64,000 bases of DNA from Erodium maritimum (lineage: Eukaryota > Streptophyta > Magnoliopsida > Geraniales > Geraniaceae): NCBI GenBank assembly GCA_963921825.1, contig OY997595.1, positions 20,267,228-20,331,227 of the forward strand, written 5' to 3'. The position numbers and the translations under genes were made by a program. How positions within the stretch are numbered: position 1 is the stretch's first letter; every line of letters begins with the position of its first letter. Of this stretch, positions 24,414 to 36,389 are shown in pieces. The notes below the pieces were generated by a model, which saw only the letters and a program-made list of their open reading frames with translations, did not search any database and was not told the origin of the DNA.

Positions 24414-24555
24414 CGTCACAGATCCGTGACGGATCCCGTGATGGGCGACGTCCCGACTCCGTGAGGGAGACCGTGACGGCACACGTCACGGCTCCGTGAC
24501 GGCTTCCGTGAGGGTCGGTGTCACGGCTCCGTGACAGTGTCCGTGACCGACCAGT
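24414..24555 (+). repeat. GTCACGG/CCGTGAC palindromic CpG block in LTR
   Basis: Short direct and inverted repeats of GTCACGG and CCGTGAC alternate, for example GTCACGGCTCCGTGAC at about 24486-24501. Related blocks lie at the same LTR position in 15250-15385, on the minus strand in 13998-14140 and 33640-33775, and in the solo LTR at 58625-58765. LTRs at 1431 and 61114 have different GC-rich blocks at the same place (2300-2415, and CCGG-rich 62000-62130). Every second or third base step is CpG, so these are strong candidates for dense methylation. Confidence 0.8.
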
Positions 24556-26151
24556 CTGGGAGATTTTGAAGGGTTCTTTCCACCGTTAGATCTTGTTTTG
24601 GAGCTGAACTTTTGGAAGGGTTTTGGGGGACTTTTGTTATTGTTAAGTAGAACCTAATTAGGCTTGTTTTGTGTTCAAAGACCACAAGACCTTGAAGAAC
24701 GAAGAGCTTGAAGAACGAAGACCTTGCCGGTACCCGTGTGAAGAACGGTGTGGTGACTATCGTTTGTGACATCAGAGTGTTGAGAGGAAGACCACGAGGT
24801 AGGGAAAGTCTTAATTCCTTAATTAACGCTTAGTATGCATGATTAGGATAATAAAATCGGAAAGGTCCTAGAATTTCCTATAGGATGCGAATAACTATAA
24901 TAATCGTATTTCAATTACTAATAAATGGATGAGTCTAGTATGCATCCTTAGGATGATGACAGTTAGTGAAGTGTGCTTTCAATACTTGGGAAATTGATTT
25001 ACTGGTAGAGAGGCTGTGAAGAGCTCTCGGATTAGTTGTGTGCTAGGTTCACATGCTTGGTTGCTAATTAGTAGGTTAACTTAAGAGTCTAATGAAACTA
25101 GATTAGCTTGTATGATTGAATGCTAAATGGTTCGTTCACATGATGATTGATTGGTTGAATGCATACTTGGTTGATTGAGTGTTTTTGTTGAGATAATTGT
25201 TGATTGAACGGATGATCGAGTATGACCGGATGATCGATGTACCGCTGGTTCGTGACAGGTAAGTATACAGTAAGTATGGAGTGTATTGGATGTCTTTGTT
25301 GTGATGAAAGTGTGATTTGATGAGTGTTGATTGGTGACCCAGTTATGGTGTTCCTTCATTCTTATTCTTGTTCGAATTGTTTGTTTGGTTCCGGGGGGGT
25401 GGGGGGGGGGGGGGGGGGGGGGGGGTAATCCGGTGCCGTGGTAAAGGTGGAGTTTGACAGATACAATGAGATATTGGTTGAGAATTGGAGCCGGAGGGCA
25501 TTGATTACTGGATATTACAAGTATGGGTTATTGGTAGATCCTGTGGGATGTTTTTTGATTATTGGCAGATCCTGCGGGATATTTATTGATTATTGGCAGA
25601 TCCTGCGGGATACTTATTGATTATGAGCAGATCCTGCGGGATATTATTTGGGTTACTTCTTGAGAGATGGTTACTAAGGTTTCACCCAAGGATGTGCGTC
25701 CCAGTGGAGCACTACCTTGGTTCCCTATGACATATGGTCCTTTGGAGGCATTTCTGGGAATCCCGATGATAAGCGCCCATTTGGGATTGTTTCCGGTGCC
25801 CCAACGCATGTGCGTCCTCTGGACCGAGGGAAAATATGATATGACATGGGTACTCTGGTGGATCGGAATTATGGGAACCGAGGTGATCCCAGAATCTATC
25901 CATGGATCGGAGGCTTGAGAAAGCGAGTGGTTGGCATGAGATTAAATACTCCCATTTTACTCTTATCCTTTCGTTATGGAACTTTTTATGAACTCGTTCA
26001 AATTACGGTTATCTTCAAGAGTGTGATATTGCTGTGATTATATATCTTATTCATTCGCACTACTTTGTTAATCTTATTATTATGCTTTTGACTATCCGTT
26101 TGAACATTTTAAGTATTGATCTAAAGGCGGAGTTATTGAGATTTTTCCTAC

Positions 26152-26165
26152 TGAGCGTAAGCTCA
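26152..26165 (+). other. Conserved LTR hairpin with GNRA loop
   Basis: TGAGC-GTAA-GCTCA. The same 14-nt site lies just ahead of the pyrimidine-CAG motif in every well-preserved plus-strand LTR: loops GTAA (26152, 42147, 44457), GCAA (59990), GAAA (63769) and TTAA (47706, 53368); the copy at 16997 has one stem mismatch. GTAA, GCAA and GAAA all fit the GNRA tetraloop rule. In RNA such loops are very stable and often contact receptors or proteins. The site is seen directly; the RNA role is inferred. Confidence 0.75.
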
Positions 26166-26468
26166 TCCCCTTTGTTTCTCTTACTGTTTTACAGGAGTAA
26201 CAGATGTCTAGAGTGGGCGAGGCTTGGGAGCTTCAGTTCCTTTTGGGATTCATTTTGGATTTATGTTGCTCTTTTCTGTTAAACATTTTATACCTTACTT
26301 TGTACTACGAGCTGTGACTCAAGGAGGATTTCGAACATTTACTTAGATCATTTTGATGGAGTTTTTATGAGATTCGAGCACTTTTATCGATCATTTATTA
26401 TTTAATTTATTTTAACTTGAGTCGCATCTCGAATCCTGTCAAAATCGGATTTGGGGCATGACAGGATT

Positions 26469-27260
26469 CATCAAAACTCCAAACACCCAAAAGATTTCCA
26501 ACTCCAACAACAATCAAAACTCAAGGATTTCAATAACAAATCAACAACTACTTCACTAAAACATCATCTAACACTAATCAAGGCCAAGCCTAACAAGTTC
26601 TAGCCAAATCCAGGGAAACCCATGAAATGAAAGTGATTGAAATGAGAAATTAAGAGTGTACAAACCTCTAGTAAGATGAGATGATGAAGATGGGAGGATT
26701 TTGGAGAAGAAATGGTAGAGAAATGGCACAAAAGGTCCTTTTTTTCTCTTACTTCTTCTTCAAGACTCCATGGGAGCTCTCTCCTCTTCCTCTCTCTCTA
26801 AGTTTCGGCTACAACACTAGAGAATGAGCTGATTTGCTGTCTTGAATTGCTTTAAAAAGACCTAGGAGTGGAAAAGACCAAAAACCCTTTAGTTCTTATC
26901 CATTTAAGGACAACTAGTGAGGGTACAAAGGTCAATTTGGACTCCTTTCCTCTCTTCCAATCTAGCATGGACAAGTGTCCATGTAGGGACCACTTGGATC
27001 TTAATTAATTCCAGCACTTAAATTTAATTAGGCTTTAGTCGCTAAAAAGTTCAAGTTTGACCGAGAATTGACATTTCCAATATTACATTCAAACGAAAGG
27101 AAATGGCCCAACTAAGCTAACTGTGATGACGGATACGCTTTTTGGTCCCCGGGAAGGTCCCAAACGACTCCCGGAGTCATCGATTTGACTTTTCCGGCCG
27201 AAAGTCAAACTTCGTCAAAATTCGCCGGTTCTATCAGGATCGACCGGGGCGGTTCTTACA
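26469..27260 (-). repeat. 5' piece of 3' LTR of the minus-strand gypsy element
   Basis: Read on the minus strand it starts TGTAAGAACCGCCCC at 27260 and runs to the insertion point of the nested element. It follows 33905-34702 with a few per cent difference. The five bases just left of it (26464-26468, GGATT) are the right target duplicate. Confidence 0.9.
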
Positions 27261-27359
27261 ATCTACCCCCTTAAAATAATTTCGTCCTCGAAATTTAAAA
27301 CAGAAGCACCCCAAAGATCGAACAAACGGGGGTACTTCGCGCGTACCTCATCCTCGCGC

Positions 27360-30300
27360 TCCCAATTCGACTCAGCTCCTTGGTGCTTCCACTGCAGTCT
27401 TACCAGAGGAATGATCTTGCCACGCAATACTTTCTCTCACGTATCCAAAATCTTGACTGGCTGCTCCTCGTACGGGACATCATCAGCTGCCTCGATGTCC
27501 GTCCACTCGATAACGTGAGAAGGGTCCGTAGTATACTTTCGCAATTGAGAAACGTGGAAAAACGTTATGCACGTCCCCAAGTTGTGGTGGTAATGCAATG
27601 CGATAGACAATGGCTCCAACTCGGCCCAAAACCTCAAAAGGTCCGATAAACCGCGAAGATAACTTGCCTCCGCCGCGGTTGAACCGCAATAGTCCCTTCT
27701 TCGGGCTCACCCTCTGAAACACGTGATCACCAACCGCAAACTCAAGAGGCCTGCGCCGCCAATCTGTATAACTCTTTTGTCGGCTCTGCGCGGTCTTTAA
27801 CCGTTCCCGAATCAACGCGACCTTCACTTAACCGTGCTTCACTTGATCACACTAGTTACCCACACGCCATACTTGGCGGTAAAAAAATAACAGCCGTACT
27901 CAATAGTTCACAATTTCAAATACAACAAAACATGCCATAACTAAAAGAATCACCGAGTAAACACAACAAGTCGATTAACCCTCAAACCCTCAGGAAAACT
28001 AAGTAACGGTCTAGATATCCTATACCGGAATCCTACATCGGTATAGATATCGTACCGCCATAGACAACATCGTCTAGATACCCTACACCGGAACTTTCCG
28101 TCGGTATTAGCATCACAACGGAACACACGTCGTCGGCCTAGACATCCCATACCGGGATTCCCCATCGGTAGGGGCATCATGCCGGAACACTCAGTAAGTC
28201 GAACAAAATCGGAACCACATACAGACGTAACTTCTCAATTTCTTCCTTAGTAACCATTACAGGGACAATTCACACCAGAACTCAAACACTATCATGCCAT
28301 GACCAACCACAACCCAATATACAAGAAAGTAATACATAAATGCATTCATCAAGACAATGGATATCATAATCACTACAAAGTTTGGAACAACCACTCGTTT
28401 TACCACATCTCGTGGAAAGGTAGGCACAACTTACAAGGAATAATAATATATTTTACCGACACCTAGTCGGAAGGCGTACTTCGAAACCCACACCAACCAG
28501 ATCTTACTATAACCACATCCGACAGTAAGTAACACACAACCAAGATTGATCATCGAAGGTTATCCAACCTGTGATATTGCTCTTACCGTTGACACTTGTT
28601 CACATACTAACGATTAACCAATTCATAAGTCATTTCATCCAAGTCACCACACTAATGAGTACCCAACAAGCAATGTAATCTCAAGGATTTGAACGGCTTA
28701 GAGTACTTTGCGCGGTTCCTTCAATCATATTTCGAACAACTCAGTACCAACGATGGTCAACTCTTAACTCTTACTGTGCCTGCCTGGCATAAGACCCGAC
28801 CTACCATACAATGCTTCATTCGGTGCCATCTTGTTACTGGCCTGGAAGCTTGTGGTAGTCACACTCGGCTAATTTTTTTTGGGTCCCAACGTGAGGTGCT
28901 CTCACTTCCATGGCGTAAACTTAACGGTTGTACTTGTCCTCGTGGGTCGCTGGTGTTCGTCTTTCCCTTGTTGACGAGGTATGAGCTTCGATACGACTCG
29001 GCTCTCGCTTTCCGTATCCTGCTCCTTCGGGAGTAACGCCTGATGTCGTTGTACTTCTCGAAGTTACGCGCCTGTACCGTAAGGCGCGAATGATGTGACT
29101 CTCGCAATACGTCTTCTCCACTGCTACGCGTCACGAACTCTCTCCCCTCGATCTGCTACGTGCTCACGATCTTTGGTGTCTCCGTTGTTGACCATCTTCT
29201 TCTAAAACTTTATCGCGTCGACGCTGAGTATCGGTTCTTCGTCGTGATTCGGTCCAGCTTCTGGTGGTCTTCATGCCTCCTCCGTGCTCCACTCCTATTG
29301 TTCACGAAGCGTGCTGCGTTCTTCACGGAGATGCGCTCGGACAAATATCCCTTCTCTCTGGCCCTCCAGATTGACATTCAGTTTGGTCGACTCTGCTGGC
29401 GCGAATCTGCATGGTCCAAGGAAGTTGGCGTCGTCTCTGGCCTCAAGTCAATTCCGATTCCGACCTCGTGAACTGTTAGCAATCCGATCGGTTCCTCTAG
29501 GAAGAACTTAGGGGAATACACTCTACTCTGATCTCACACGTACGACACACACTCGTCCAATTCTTCGCCCGTTAACCGGGGTGTCAAGACATAACAGTCG
29601 TTTCAAAGGTTCGATTCTTAAGACTCAAATCTTCCAGCAGGGATGGAAGAAGCTGGAGACTACGACGCCTGTGGGTAATGGGCCCACCATACTTCCGCTG
29701 CGCCACTCTAATCTTATCGTCACTCGGTCATATCCTATGACCGGTCGGACTGTTTACTGGTCAAGCTGCAGTCCTTCACGGTTTGGGCATTCGTTGCTGA
29801 TAGCATTCGATGAACGTCTGATGTTTCACAATTCGATTCTTAAAACTCGATCATCACGGTCGAAGAAGGAAAAGAAACTCTCATTACGGCAAGGTCTTTA
29901 AGAACGAGATGGTCTGTTACTCCACTTTCAATTCACACTGACGCTATACGGTACTACGAAACTCCCGGCCGGCGTGTTAAGGCACGAGTGGGCTTAACGG
30001 TTTTAATTTCCGTCCCAACAAAAGGCAACCACAAAACAAAACAAACTATCGTAATACTCAAGTGACACAAAACACGATATCCCAGAATTTAAATAGTAAA
30101 TAAGTACTTTAAGCGATCTCATGATCGGAATCATGTCTCTCGGCTCGGGGGACCATCGATCGTGTAAACTCGGCCCTACGGTGCCTGGGGTCCTCCTCTC
30201 GGGGGTGGTGGAAGAGTCAACTTCTGGGGAGTCCTCAGCTGATGCCTCGGCGCTGGCACGCTCGTTGCCTGTTGTGGGACTCTCAGCGGCTGAGCCTGAC

Positions 30301-31170
30301 GCGGCCGAAACGTAGTTGTTGGGCTGCGTCTGCTGTAGTTGTTGCACTGCCCTCTCTCTACCTGAGATGGGGCATTGTCTCGCCAAGTGCCCGGCCTGGT
30401 AGCACACACGACACCGGTGCACGTCATCCCTCGCACAATCTCGGATCAGATGGTCTGCCTGGTGGCAGAAGTAACATACTCGCAGTTGCTCCGGCGTGGC
30501 GGGTCCAGTCGACGTCACTGACCTGTCCTGTCTCGCCCCACCAGACTGAGTTTAAGGCCGGAAGAATCCTGAGCTCCTCTGCCTCCGTGGATCACGGACC
30601 TCCGTCAGCCTTAAGAAGCCGCTCGGTCTCGGCCTGATCCCCCGGGCTCTGGCTGTCTCACGGAAGCGTCGCCCCACTGCCGGTGTCTGCTCCACCAGCA
30701 CCGAATACACCCGGGTCCTGATTGCGGTAACCTGATCCACAGACGCGGGGCGAAGCCCTCCCTCAAACCGTCTACAGCGGTGAATCTCGGTCAGCACCAT
30801 CTCTGGTGTAAAGCGGGATAAGGAAGTAACTCTCGCCTCATACTCACAGGTCGACATCCCTCCCTGACGCAGTTCCAGGAACTGCTGATGCCTGTCCCCC
30901 CGGGCTGACTGTGGGAGTACTGCTCTAGGAACAGCTCTCTGAGCAACTGAAAATCATCCTTAATTCGTACCTATTCGCGATACCACTCATGGTATGCATC
31001 TCCCTCCAGTTGGAACGTCGCAAAAGATACTCTCACGTGATCCTCAACGAAGTCGACCTGGGCACTCGCTGCACCTGCCTGCTCAATGGCAGGTGGCTGC
31101 ACCCGTTCGTATATTCCACTAACTATCCGCTTAAGCGGGACTTCCATTAAACAACCCACACACGCATACA
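27360..31170 (-). pseudogene. gag and integrase-end fossils of the minus-strand gypsy element
   Basis: On the minus strand: gag near 31170-30560 (SFATFQLEGDAYHEWY, then SLSRFTPEMVLTE), two zinc knuckles near 30500-30370 (CYFCHQADHLIRDC, CRVCYQAGHLARQC), a decayed integrase zinc-binding part near 29120-28900 (VLRESHHSRL) and an integrase C-terminal segment near 27830-27480 (RFNRGGGKLSSRFIGPFEV). No protease, reverse transcriptase or RNase H can be recognised between gag and integrase. It is broken with many breaks. The pattern, gag kept while pol is eroded or replaced, is typical of elements that depended on relatives. Confidence 0.7.
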
Positions 31171-31646
31171 TTTAATAAACCAACCACCCAAGCATTCAAC
31201 ATATATATCACAAGTACATAACTCGGGTCTAGATAGTTACTCGATTACACCCCCGACCAAGTCAACATTTCAATCCAACCAATCATTCAATCAACGGCCG
31301 ACCAAGACGGCAATCTAATAACGATCAATTTACCAATACACACACGTATGAACCAACTCGAGCATCGCTCGTTCACCAACCTCGATCTCAACCGATCGGC
31401 ATCATGGATCCACCAAGCTATAAAGCCACAAGGAATAAGGTACAAATTTAGCAAGACAATTAGCATAACACAAAGAAGGTAGGACTTAGACAAACCACTT
31501 CAACAATCGAGACTCTTGTCGTTTCGACTCTACGCATAGGATATTTCCGACATTGCGTCACCGAGCACTACGACTTGACCACATAACTGTACCCACCTAA
31601 TTGACGTAAGGTCCGAGGTTTTGAAAACAATTTCAAAATGAAACCA

Positions 31647-31659
31647 GGCTCTGATACCA
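31647..31659 (-). other. Primer binding site, minus-strand gypsy element
   Basis: GGCTCTGATACCA on the plus strand is TGGTATCAGAGCC on the minus strand, three bases inside the 5' LTR edge at 31663. Confidence 0.9.
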
Positions 31660-31662
31660 AAT

Positions 31663-34600
31663 TGTCACGCCCCAAATCTGGTTTTGACCGGACTCTAGAC
31701 GTGAGAGAAAAGAGATAATAATAAATGACAAAAATTTGAATAAACTATGATAAAGTAAGTTTTTGAAAAAAACATAATCCAGTAAAAGAGATGAGTCAAG
31801 CTAAAAAATAACCAAAACAACAAGGTTCAATACAAACAGTAAAGTACGTCTCTAACACCGACACCTCCCGGACTCTCCAAGAGCTCCCGAGACCCGAAAT
31901 GTCCTTAAGATCTACTCAACCGGATAACCTGTACAACAATAAACAAAAAAAAGGGGGGGAATGCGCTTACGGTCAGTAGGAAAAAAAATAGTAAAGTAGA
32001 AGAAACCTCCACTTTAGTAATAAAACCCGAATTAGCACAATTAACCACAAGTTCGATTAGTACGATTAACCAACAAGATTTTATAAATAGAGATCAATAA
32101 GAATTTCAATGCTTAAATAAAACAGTAATTCACGAAAATCAAGGAGAGGCAGTATAATCTTTATTAAAAACAACTAAAGAGCGAGCAACTAAACGTCACG
32201 TCGATAGGTTAAACCGCAATACTCCGATCCACAATTAGTCATTGTGTCATGTCGGATTTCCCCTCGGTCCAGAGGAGACATATACGTCGAGGCTACCGAA
32301 AACATCCCTAAAGGGACACATATTGTCGGGATTCTCGGAAATGTCCCCAAAGGACTATAGATCATCAAGGCGAAACAAGATATCTTCCCGGAAATGCTCC
32401 CGCTGGAACGCATACGCTCGGGGTGAAGCAACAAGTAACAATCCCCGCAGGGTAACCAATCTTGCGTCATACCGGAATTCCCTTTGGCCTAGACGTCTTC
32501 CCGGGATTCACATCAGGGTGAGCACAATACCTCAGCTTAGGTACTACCCCACACCGGCATATCCCCTCGATGTAGGTACCATACCGGTACGCAAATCATC
32601 GACCTAGGTACTACCCCACACCGACATACCCCCTCGGTGTAGGTACCATACCGGTACGCAAATCATCAGCCTAGGTACTACCCCACACCGGCATACCCCC
32701 TCGGTGTAGGTACCATACCGGCACGCAAATCATCGGCCTAGGTATTACTCCACACCAGCATACCCCCTCGGTGTAGGTACCATACCGGAACACAACTCCT
32801 ATTAGATCACACAAAAGAAACTAACATACCATACAACCATAGCATTCATAGCTTAGCAACTCACGATCTTACCATAACACGCCACAAGGAACTCATATTA
32901 ACAATCACACTTACCGGCATACTTACCAACCACGTACCATCGATCTATCACTCACCTGATCATACCATTTGGCACAATCAATTTACATTCAAACATTCAT
33001 TCAATCAATCATAATACGGATCAACAAATCACATACAATTATTATAATTCAACTAGGTTAGTTAGACTCTTATACTATCCCAGTACGAAGCATGCATCAA
33101 TACCAAGGCTGAACAATCAATCATAAGAATATTCAACAAGCAATCCTAAGGCTCGACATGGCCATTCTACCAGCACGACAATTTCCCAAAGTATTGAAAG
33201 CGTTTATTCTAGTGAATCAGATCCTATATGCATACTAAGACACGTCTGATTATTATTGTAATTGAAAAACGGTTATTCTAGTGAATCACATCCTATATGC
33301 AAACTAGGACCTTTCCGGTTATTATTATCCTATAGGCATACTATTAGCGTTATCTAAATTAAGAGAGGAGTTTAGTACTTTCCCTACCTTGAAATATCCA
33401 CGAACAAATACTCCTAGCTGCTGACGTCCGGGCTAGCTTCCTCTCCGTCTTCTCACGTGGTCTCCAAAGCCTCCTCCTTCGTCGAGCTCGCAACCAAGGT
33501 CTTGGACCACAATTAAAACTCTAATTAAAGACTAACAAAGAGGCAAGCATCTAAGTTAAAAACCCCAACCGTTTGCTTCACGAACACCATTCGAATTAAA
33601 CGAAAAACAACCAAAAAGATTTAAAACGACCAAAACTGGTCTGCACGGATCGAGTCACGGAGCCGTGATGCCACCCGTCACGGATGACGTCACAGAACCG
33701 TGACGCGTGCCGTCACGGCCTCCGTCATAGAGCCGTGACGTCTCCCGTCACGGTACCCGTCACGGATCCGTGACGGGTCTGGGCAGACTCGCCCTTCTTC
33801 AACCTCCAGCTCCTTTTTCACGAAAATTACAGCAAAAACCCCCATTTTTAACTTCTAAAAACTCCAAAACAGTCATCTAACTCCAATCCAACGTTACCCA
33901 AGATAGGATTCATCAAAACTCCAAACACCCAAAAGATTTCCAACTCCAACAACAATCAAAACTCAAGGATTTCAACAACAAATCAACAACTACTTCTCTA
34001 AAACATCATCTAACACTAATCAAGGCCAAGCCTAACAAGTTCTAGCCAAAACCAAGGAAACCCATGAAATGAAAGTGATTGAAATGAGAAATTAAGAGTG
34101 TACAAACCTCTAGGAAGATGAGACGATGAAGATGGGAGGATTTCGGAGAAGAAATGGTAGAGAAATGGCACAAAAGGTCCTCTTTTTCTCTTGCTTCTTC
34201 TTCAAGACTCCATGGGAGCTCTCTCCTCTTCCTCTCTCTCTAAGTTTCGGCTACAACACTAGAGAATGAGCTGATTTGTTGTCTTCAATTGCTTTAAAAA
34301 GACCTAGGAGTGGAAAAGACCAAAAACCCTTTAGTTCTTATCCATTTAAGGACAACCAGTGAGGGTACAAAGGTCAATTTGGACTCCTTTCCTCTCTTCC
34401 AATCTAGCATGGACAAGTGTCCATGTAGGGACCACTTGGATCTTAATTAATTCCAGCACTTAAATTTAATTAGGCTTTAGTCGATAAAAAGTCCAAGTTT
34501 GACCGAGAATTGATATTTACAATATTACAGTCAAATGAAAGGAAATGGCCCAACTAAGCTAACCGTGATGACGGCTAAGCTTTTTCGGCCCCGGAAAGGT

Positions 34601-34702
34601 CCTGAACGACTCATGGAGTCATCGGTTGAATTTTCCGGCCGAAAGTCAAACTTCGTCAAAATTCGACAGTTCGACCGGGATCGATCGGGGGCGGTTCTTA
34701 CA
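31663..34702 (-). repeat. 5' LTR of the minus-strand gypsy element, complete
   Basis: 3040 bp; on the minus strand TGTAAGAACCGCCCCCGATC to TTGGGGCGTGACA. It contains the palindromic block 33640-33775, a 67-bp array (about 32520-32800) and a CCC-TGCG-GGG hairpin near 32443-32452. It is the uninterrupted reference that shows where the element at 14271-26463 landed in the partner LTR. Confidence 0.9.
32520..32800 (-). repeat. 67-bp tandem hairpin array in LTR
   Basis: Four units spaced 67 bp (GTACTACCCC at 32541, 32608, 32675, and a variant at 32742). In element orientation each unit holds CTACACCG...CGGTGTGG, an 8-bp stem with one G-T pair around a G-rich loop. The period and the ACCG/CGGT core link it to the arrays at 42600-43890. 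Confidence 0.8.
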
Positions 34703-35764
34703 CAACCGCCCTGCACCTCCTTCGATTATGAAAACGAACCGAACCCCACCTCTGAACCGAACGGCGAAGGTCCACAGCCCACCTCGGACTCGATCTCCTG
34801 GAGACACGACTCTAACAGTCGGAGACGACGTTGTCCCCAAGCTCCGAATCGAAACCCCGGAGACGAAATGAGAGGCAGCAACAACGACCTATGTTTTTTT
34901 TTTCTGTTTTATTGGGAGAATCCCATGCCTTGTTGTGTTATGTTTCTTTACATGTCTCTTTAAAACAGATTTTCGACAATCCTCCCCTCCTTAGAGTAAA
35001 AAGTTTATAAAAAATAGTGCTTATAAAAAAAAACATTACACATGGAATTTCTTTACTATTCTACCCCATAAATGGTGGACATCACAAAGGCAGAGACACG
35101 GTGAAGCCCATAAGCTTAGACACAAATCAATAAAGTCAAATATCATGTAAACTTTGTTCAACACGATCACTTACCAAGTTTTTACGACTAAAAATTCAAT
35201 CTTGTTAATCGGACTCAAACACCTCTTACATATGCATAGGTATTATTTTATGGCATCCACAAACTGTGAAAAAGAATAGAAAAGACTGGGTATGCGAAGG
35301 ACACTGAACAAAATTGTCTTGCTATTTTACACAATTACACCAAACATTGAACACAATTAGGATGGTGACAACCAACAATAATAATCTTTATTAATCTCGA
35401 GTATCATGTTTTTATGCAAAAGACTCGGAGGGCTTACAACCAGCCAGAGTAAAGACTATCTTTAACTCGGTAGGAGTTGTTACGGACATTCGATTGCCTC
35501 AAAACCCAGACGCAAGGGGTCAATTTTTTGGGTTTGAAGATTTTCGGATGAGTACCGATTTACGTAGCTTAGTTCAGAAAGTGAACGGTACGAGTTTTGT
35601 TAATTTCCTTTGGTACATATGAATCCGTGTTAAGTGCTCGGCGGAGAAGAAGTTGCTTGGCTAGAAAGGAACAATCCCATTTCCTTCCTTTGTGGATTTC
35701 TACTGCAGATCAAGAGAATGAATGAATAAGTTGTGAGGACTGGATTGGAAAATTTGAGTTTGTG
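34703..35764. other. Host intergenic DNA, no gene recognised
   Basis: The first 250 bp are GC-rich with a weakly coding look on both strands, then the DNA turns AT-rich. I find no convincing domain or splice structure. The short GC-rich part next to the LTR could be the end of an older gene or of a LINE; this is not supported further. Confidence 0.5.
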
Positions 35765-36288
35765 CAAATATGTATATATAATAGATGAAATGGGCAAGGA
35801 CATTAGGCCGTATGAGGGCATGATCACATGGCACTGTCTTGTAACAAATCAGCAAATTATATCTATCTTAAACCTGTATATATATATACTTGATCTTTTA
35901 GTCATTTTAGAATTGAAGGGCACAGTATACAAAATGATTGTCCCTTACCCGACGAACAATATGTGATTTAGTGACGGATGGTGGGAAGACAAAAGCATGT
36001 GATACCTTGTTCAGATGTCGTAAAGCTATCCGAACAAGGCAGTGCTCATCTTTAGCTGGAGTTGCATCTTGGTAGGACATGATGTGTTTATCAGTCCAAA
36101 TCATATGCGTGTTAGATCCATTTCCATGGGTTTAATTTCTCAAACTTTGTTAGTCAACCAATAGGCAGAAGGGGACTCGACCCTAAACTTGTGTTGTTTG
36201 GTTATGGGAAAAGGCCATGTGATTCGATATGTTATGAGCTTAAGGCCACACAATTCCAAGTTAGTATACTACACATATACATGTTCAT
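35765..36288 (+). promoter_or_regulatory. Upstream region of SAUR gene 1
   Basis: It holds two oppositely oriented copies of a motif: ATCACATGG..CTGTCTTGTAAC near 35827-35848, and AGACAAAAGCATGTGAT near 35987-36003. The motif also flanks the second SAUR gene (55775-55800, 55975-56000, 56170-56187) and occurs at 54230-54246. CACATG is an E-box-like core and CCAAT occurs beside it in the second gene. 36130-36260 resembles, in gene orientation, the region just upstream of SAUR gene 2 (TTTCTCAAACTTTG, CATGTGATTCGATATG, CCACACAATTC). No exact TGTCTC auxin element is seen here. Confidence 0.6.
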
Positions 36289-36296
36289 CTATAAGT
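36289..36296 (+). promoter_or_regulatory. TATA-like box of SAUR gene 1
   Basis: CTATAAGT sits 94 bp before the ATG in the context ATGTTCATCTATAA, which is repeated upstream of the second SAUR gene as ATGTTCATCTATAAATA. That places transcription start near 36320 and leaves a leader of about 70 nt. The box here is a weaker match than in gene 2. Confidence 0.65.
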
Positions 36297-36389
36297 TAGG
36301 ATCACAACTCACAACAAACTCATACAACCTCTCAATAGCTTTCTTCATCGCCTCTACATTCATCCTTTCACAAGCACCAACAACACAAA

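Larger units (their letters stand above)
14271..26463 (+). mobile_element. Full-length Ty3/gypsy chromovirus (Tekay/Del type), nested
   Basis: 12.2 kb with two LTRs (14271-17308, 23422-26463), primer site 17312-17324, gag-pol 18600-23365 and polypurine tract 23405-23421. It sits in the 3' LTR of the minus-strand element. The uninterrupted sequence at 33895-33910 gives the empty site, with target GGATT; the duplicates here are GTATT (14266-14270) and GGATT (26464-26468). The order protease, RT, RNase H, integrase, chromodomain places it in Ty3/gypsy chromoviruses, and the 3-kb LTRs and C-terminal chromodomain fit Tekay/Del. Structurally complete, but the reading frame has about half a dozen breaks. 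LTRs differ by very roughly 1-3 per cent by eye, consistent with insertion around the last million years or few. Confidence 0.92.
23422..26463 (+). repeat. 3' LTR of the Tekay-type element
   Basis: 3042 bp, the same block order as the 5' LTR. The first 200 bp carry most differences from the 5' copy while the last 800 bp are nearly identical by eye. Poly-G tract 25394-25425 and hairpin TGAGCGTAAGCTCA at 26152-26165 are present. Confidence 0.92.
13261..34702 (-). mobile_element. Minus-strand Ty3/gypsy element, split by a nested element
   Basis: 5' LTR 31663-34702, primer site 31647-31659, internal 27261-31662, polypurine tract 27261-27277, 3' LTR in two pieces (26469-27260 and 13261-14270) because the element at 14271-26463 sits in it. 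The 3' LTR also lacks its last 1.2 kb at the copia junction. Internally gag and an integrase end are seen but no reverse transcriptase, so this is a reduced, probably non-autonomous member of the same broad Tekay-like group. Broken, many breaks. The two LTRs differ by a few per cent by eye, so it is older than its guest. The flank at 34703 is CAACC; the other target copy is lost. Confidence 0.85.

Noticed and set aside
36120-36388. Exact auxin response element in the SAUR promoters
   Set aside because: Only TGTC cores are seen; the one GAGACA near 36482 lies inside the coding sequence, so no TGTCTC site is claimed.
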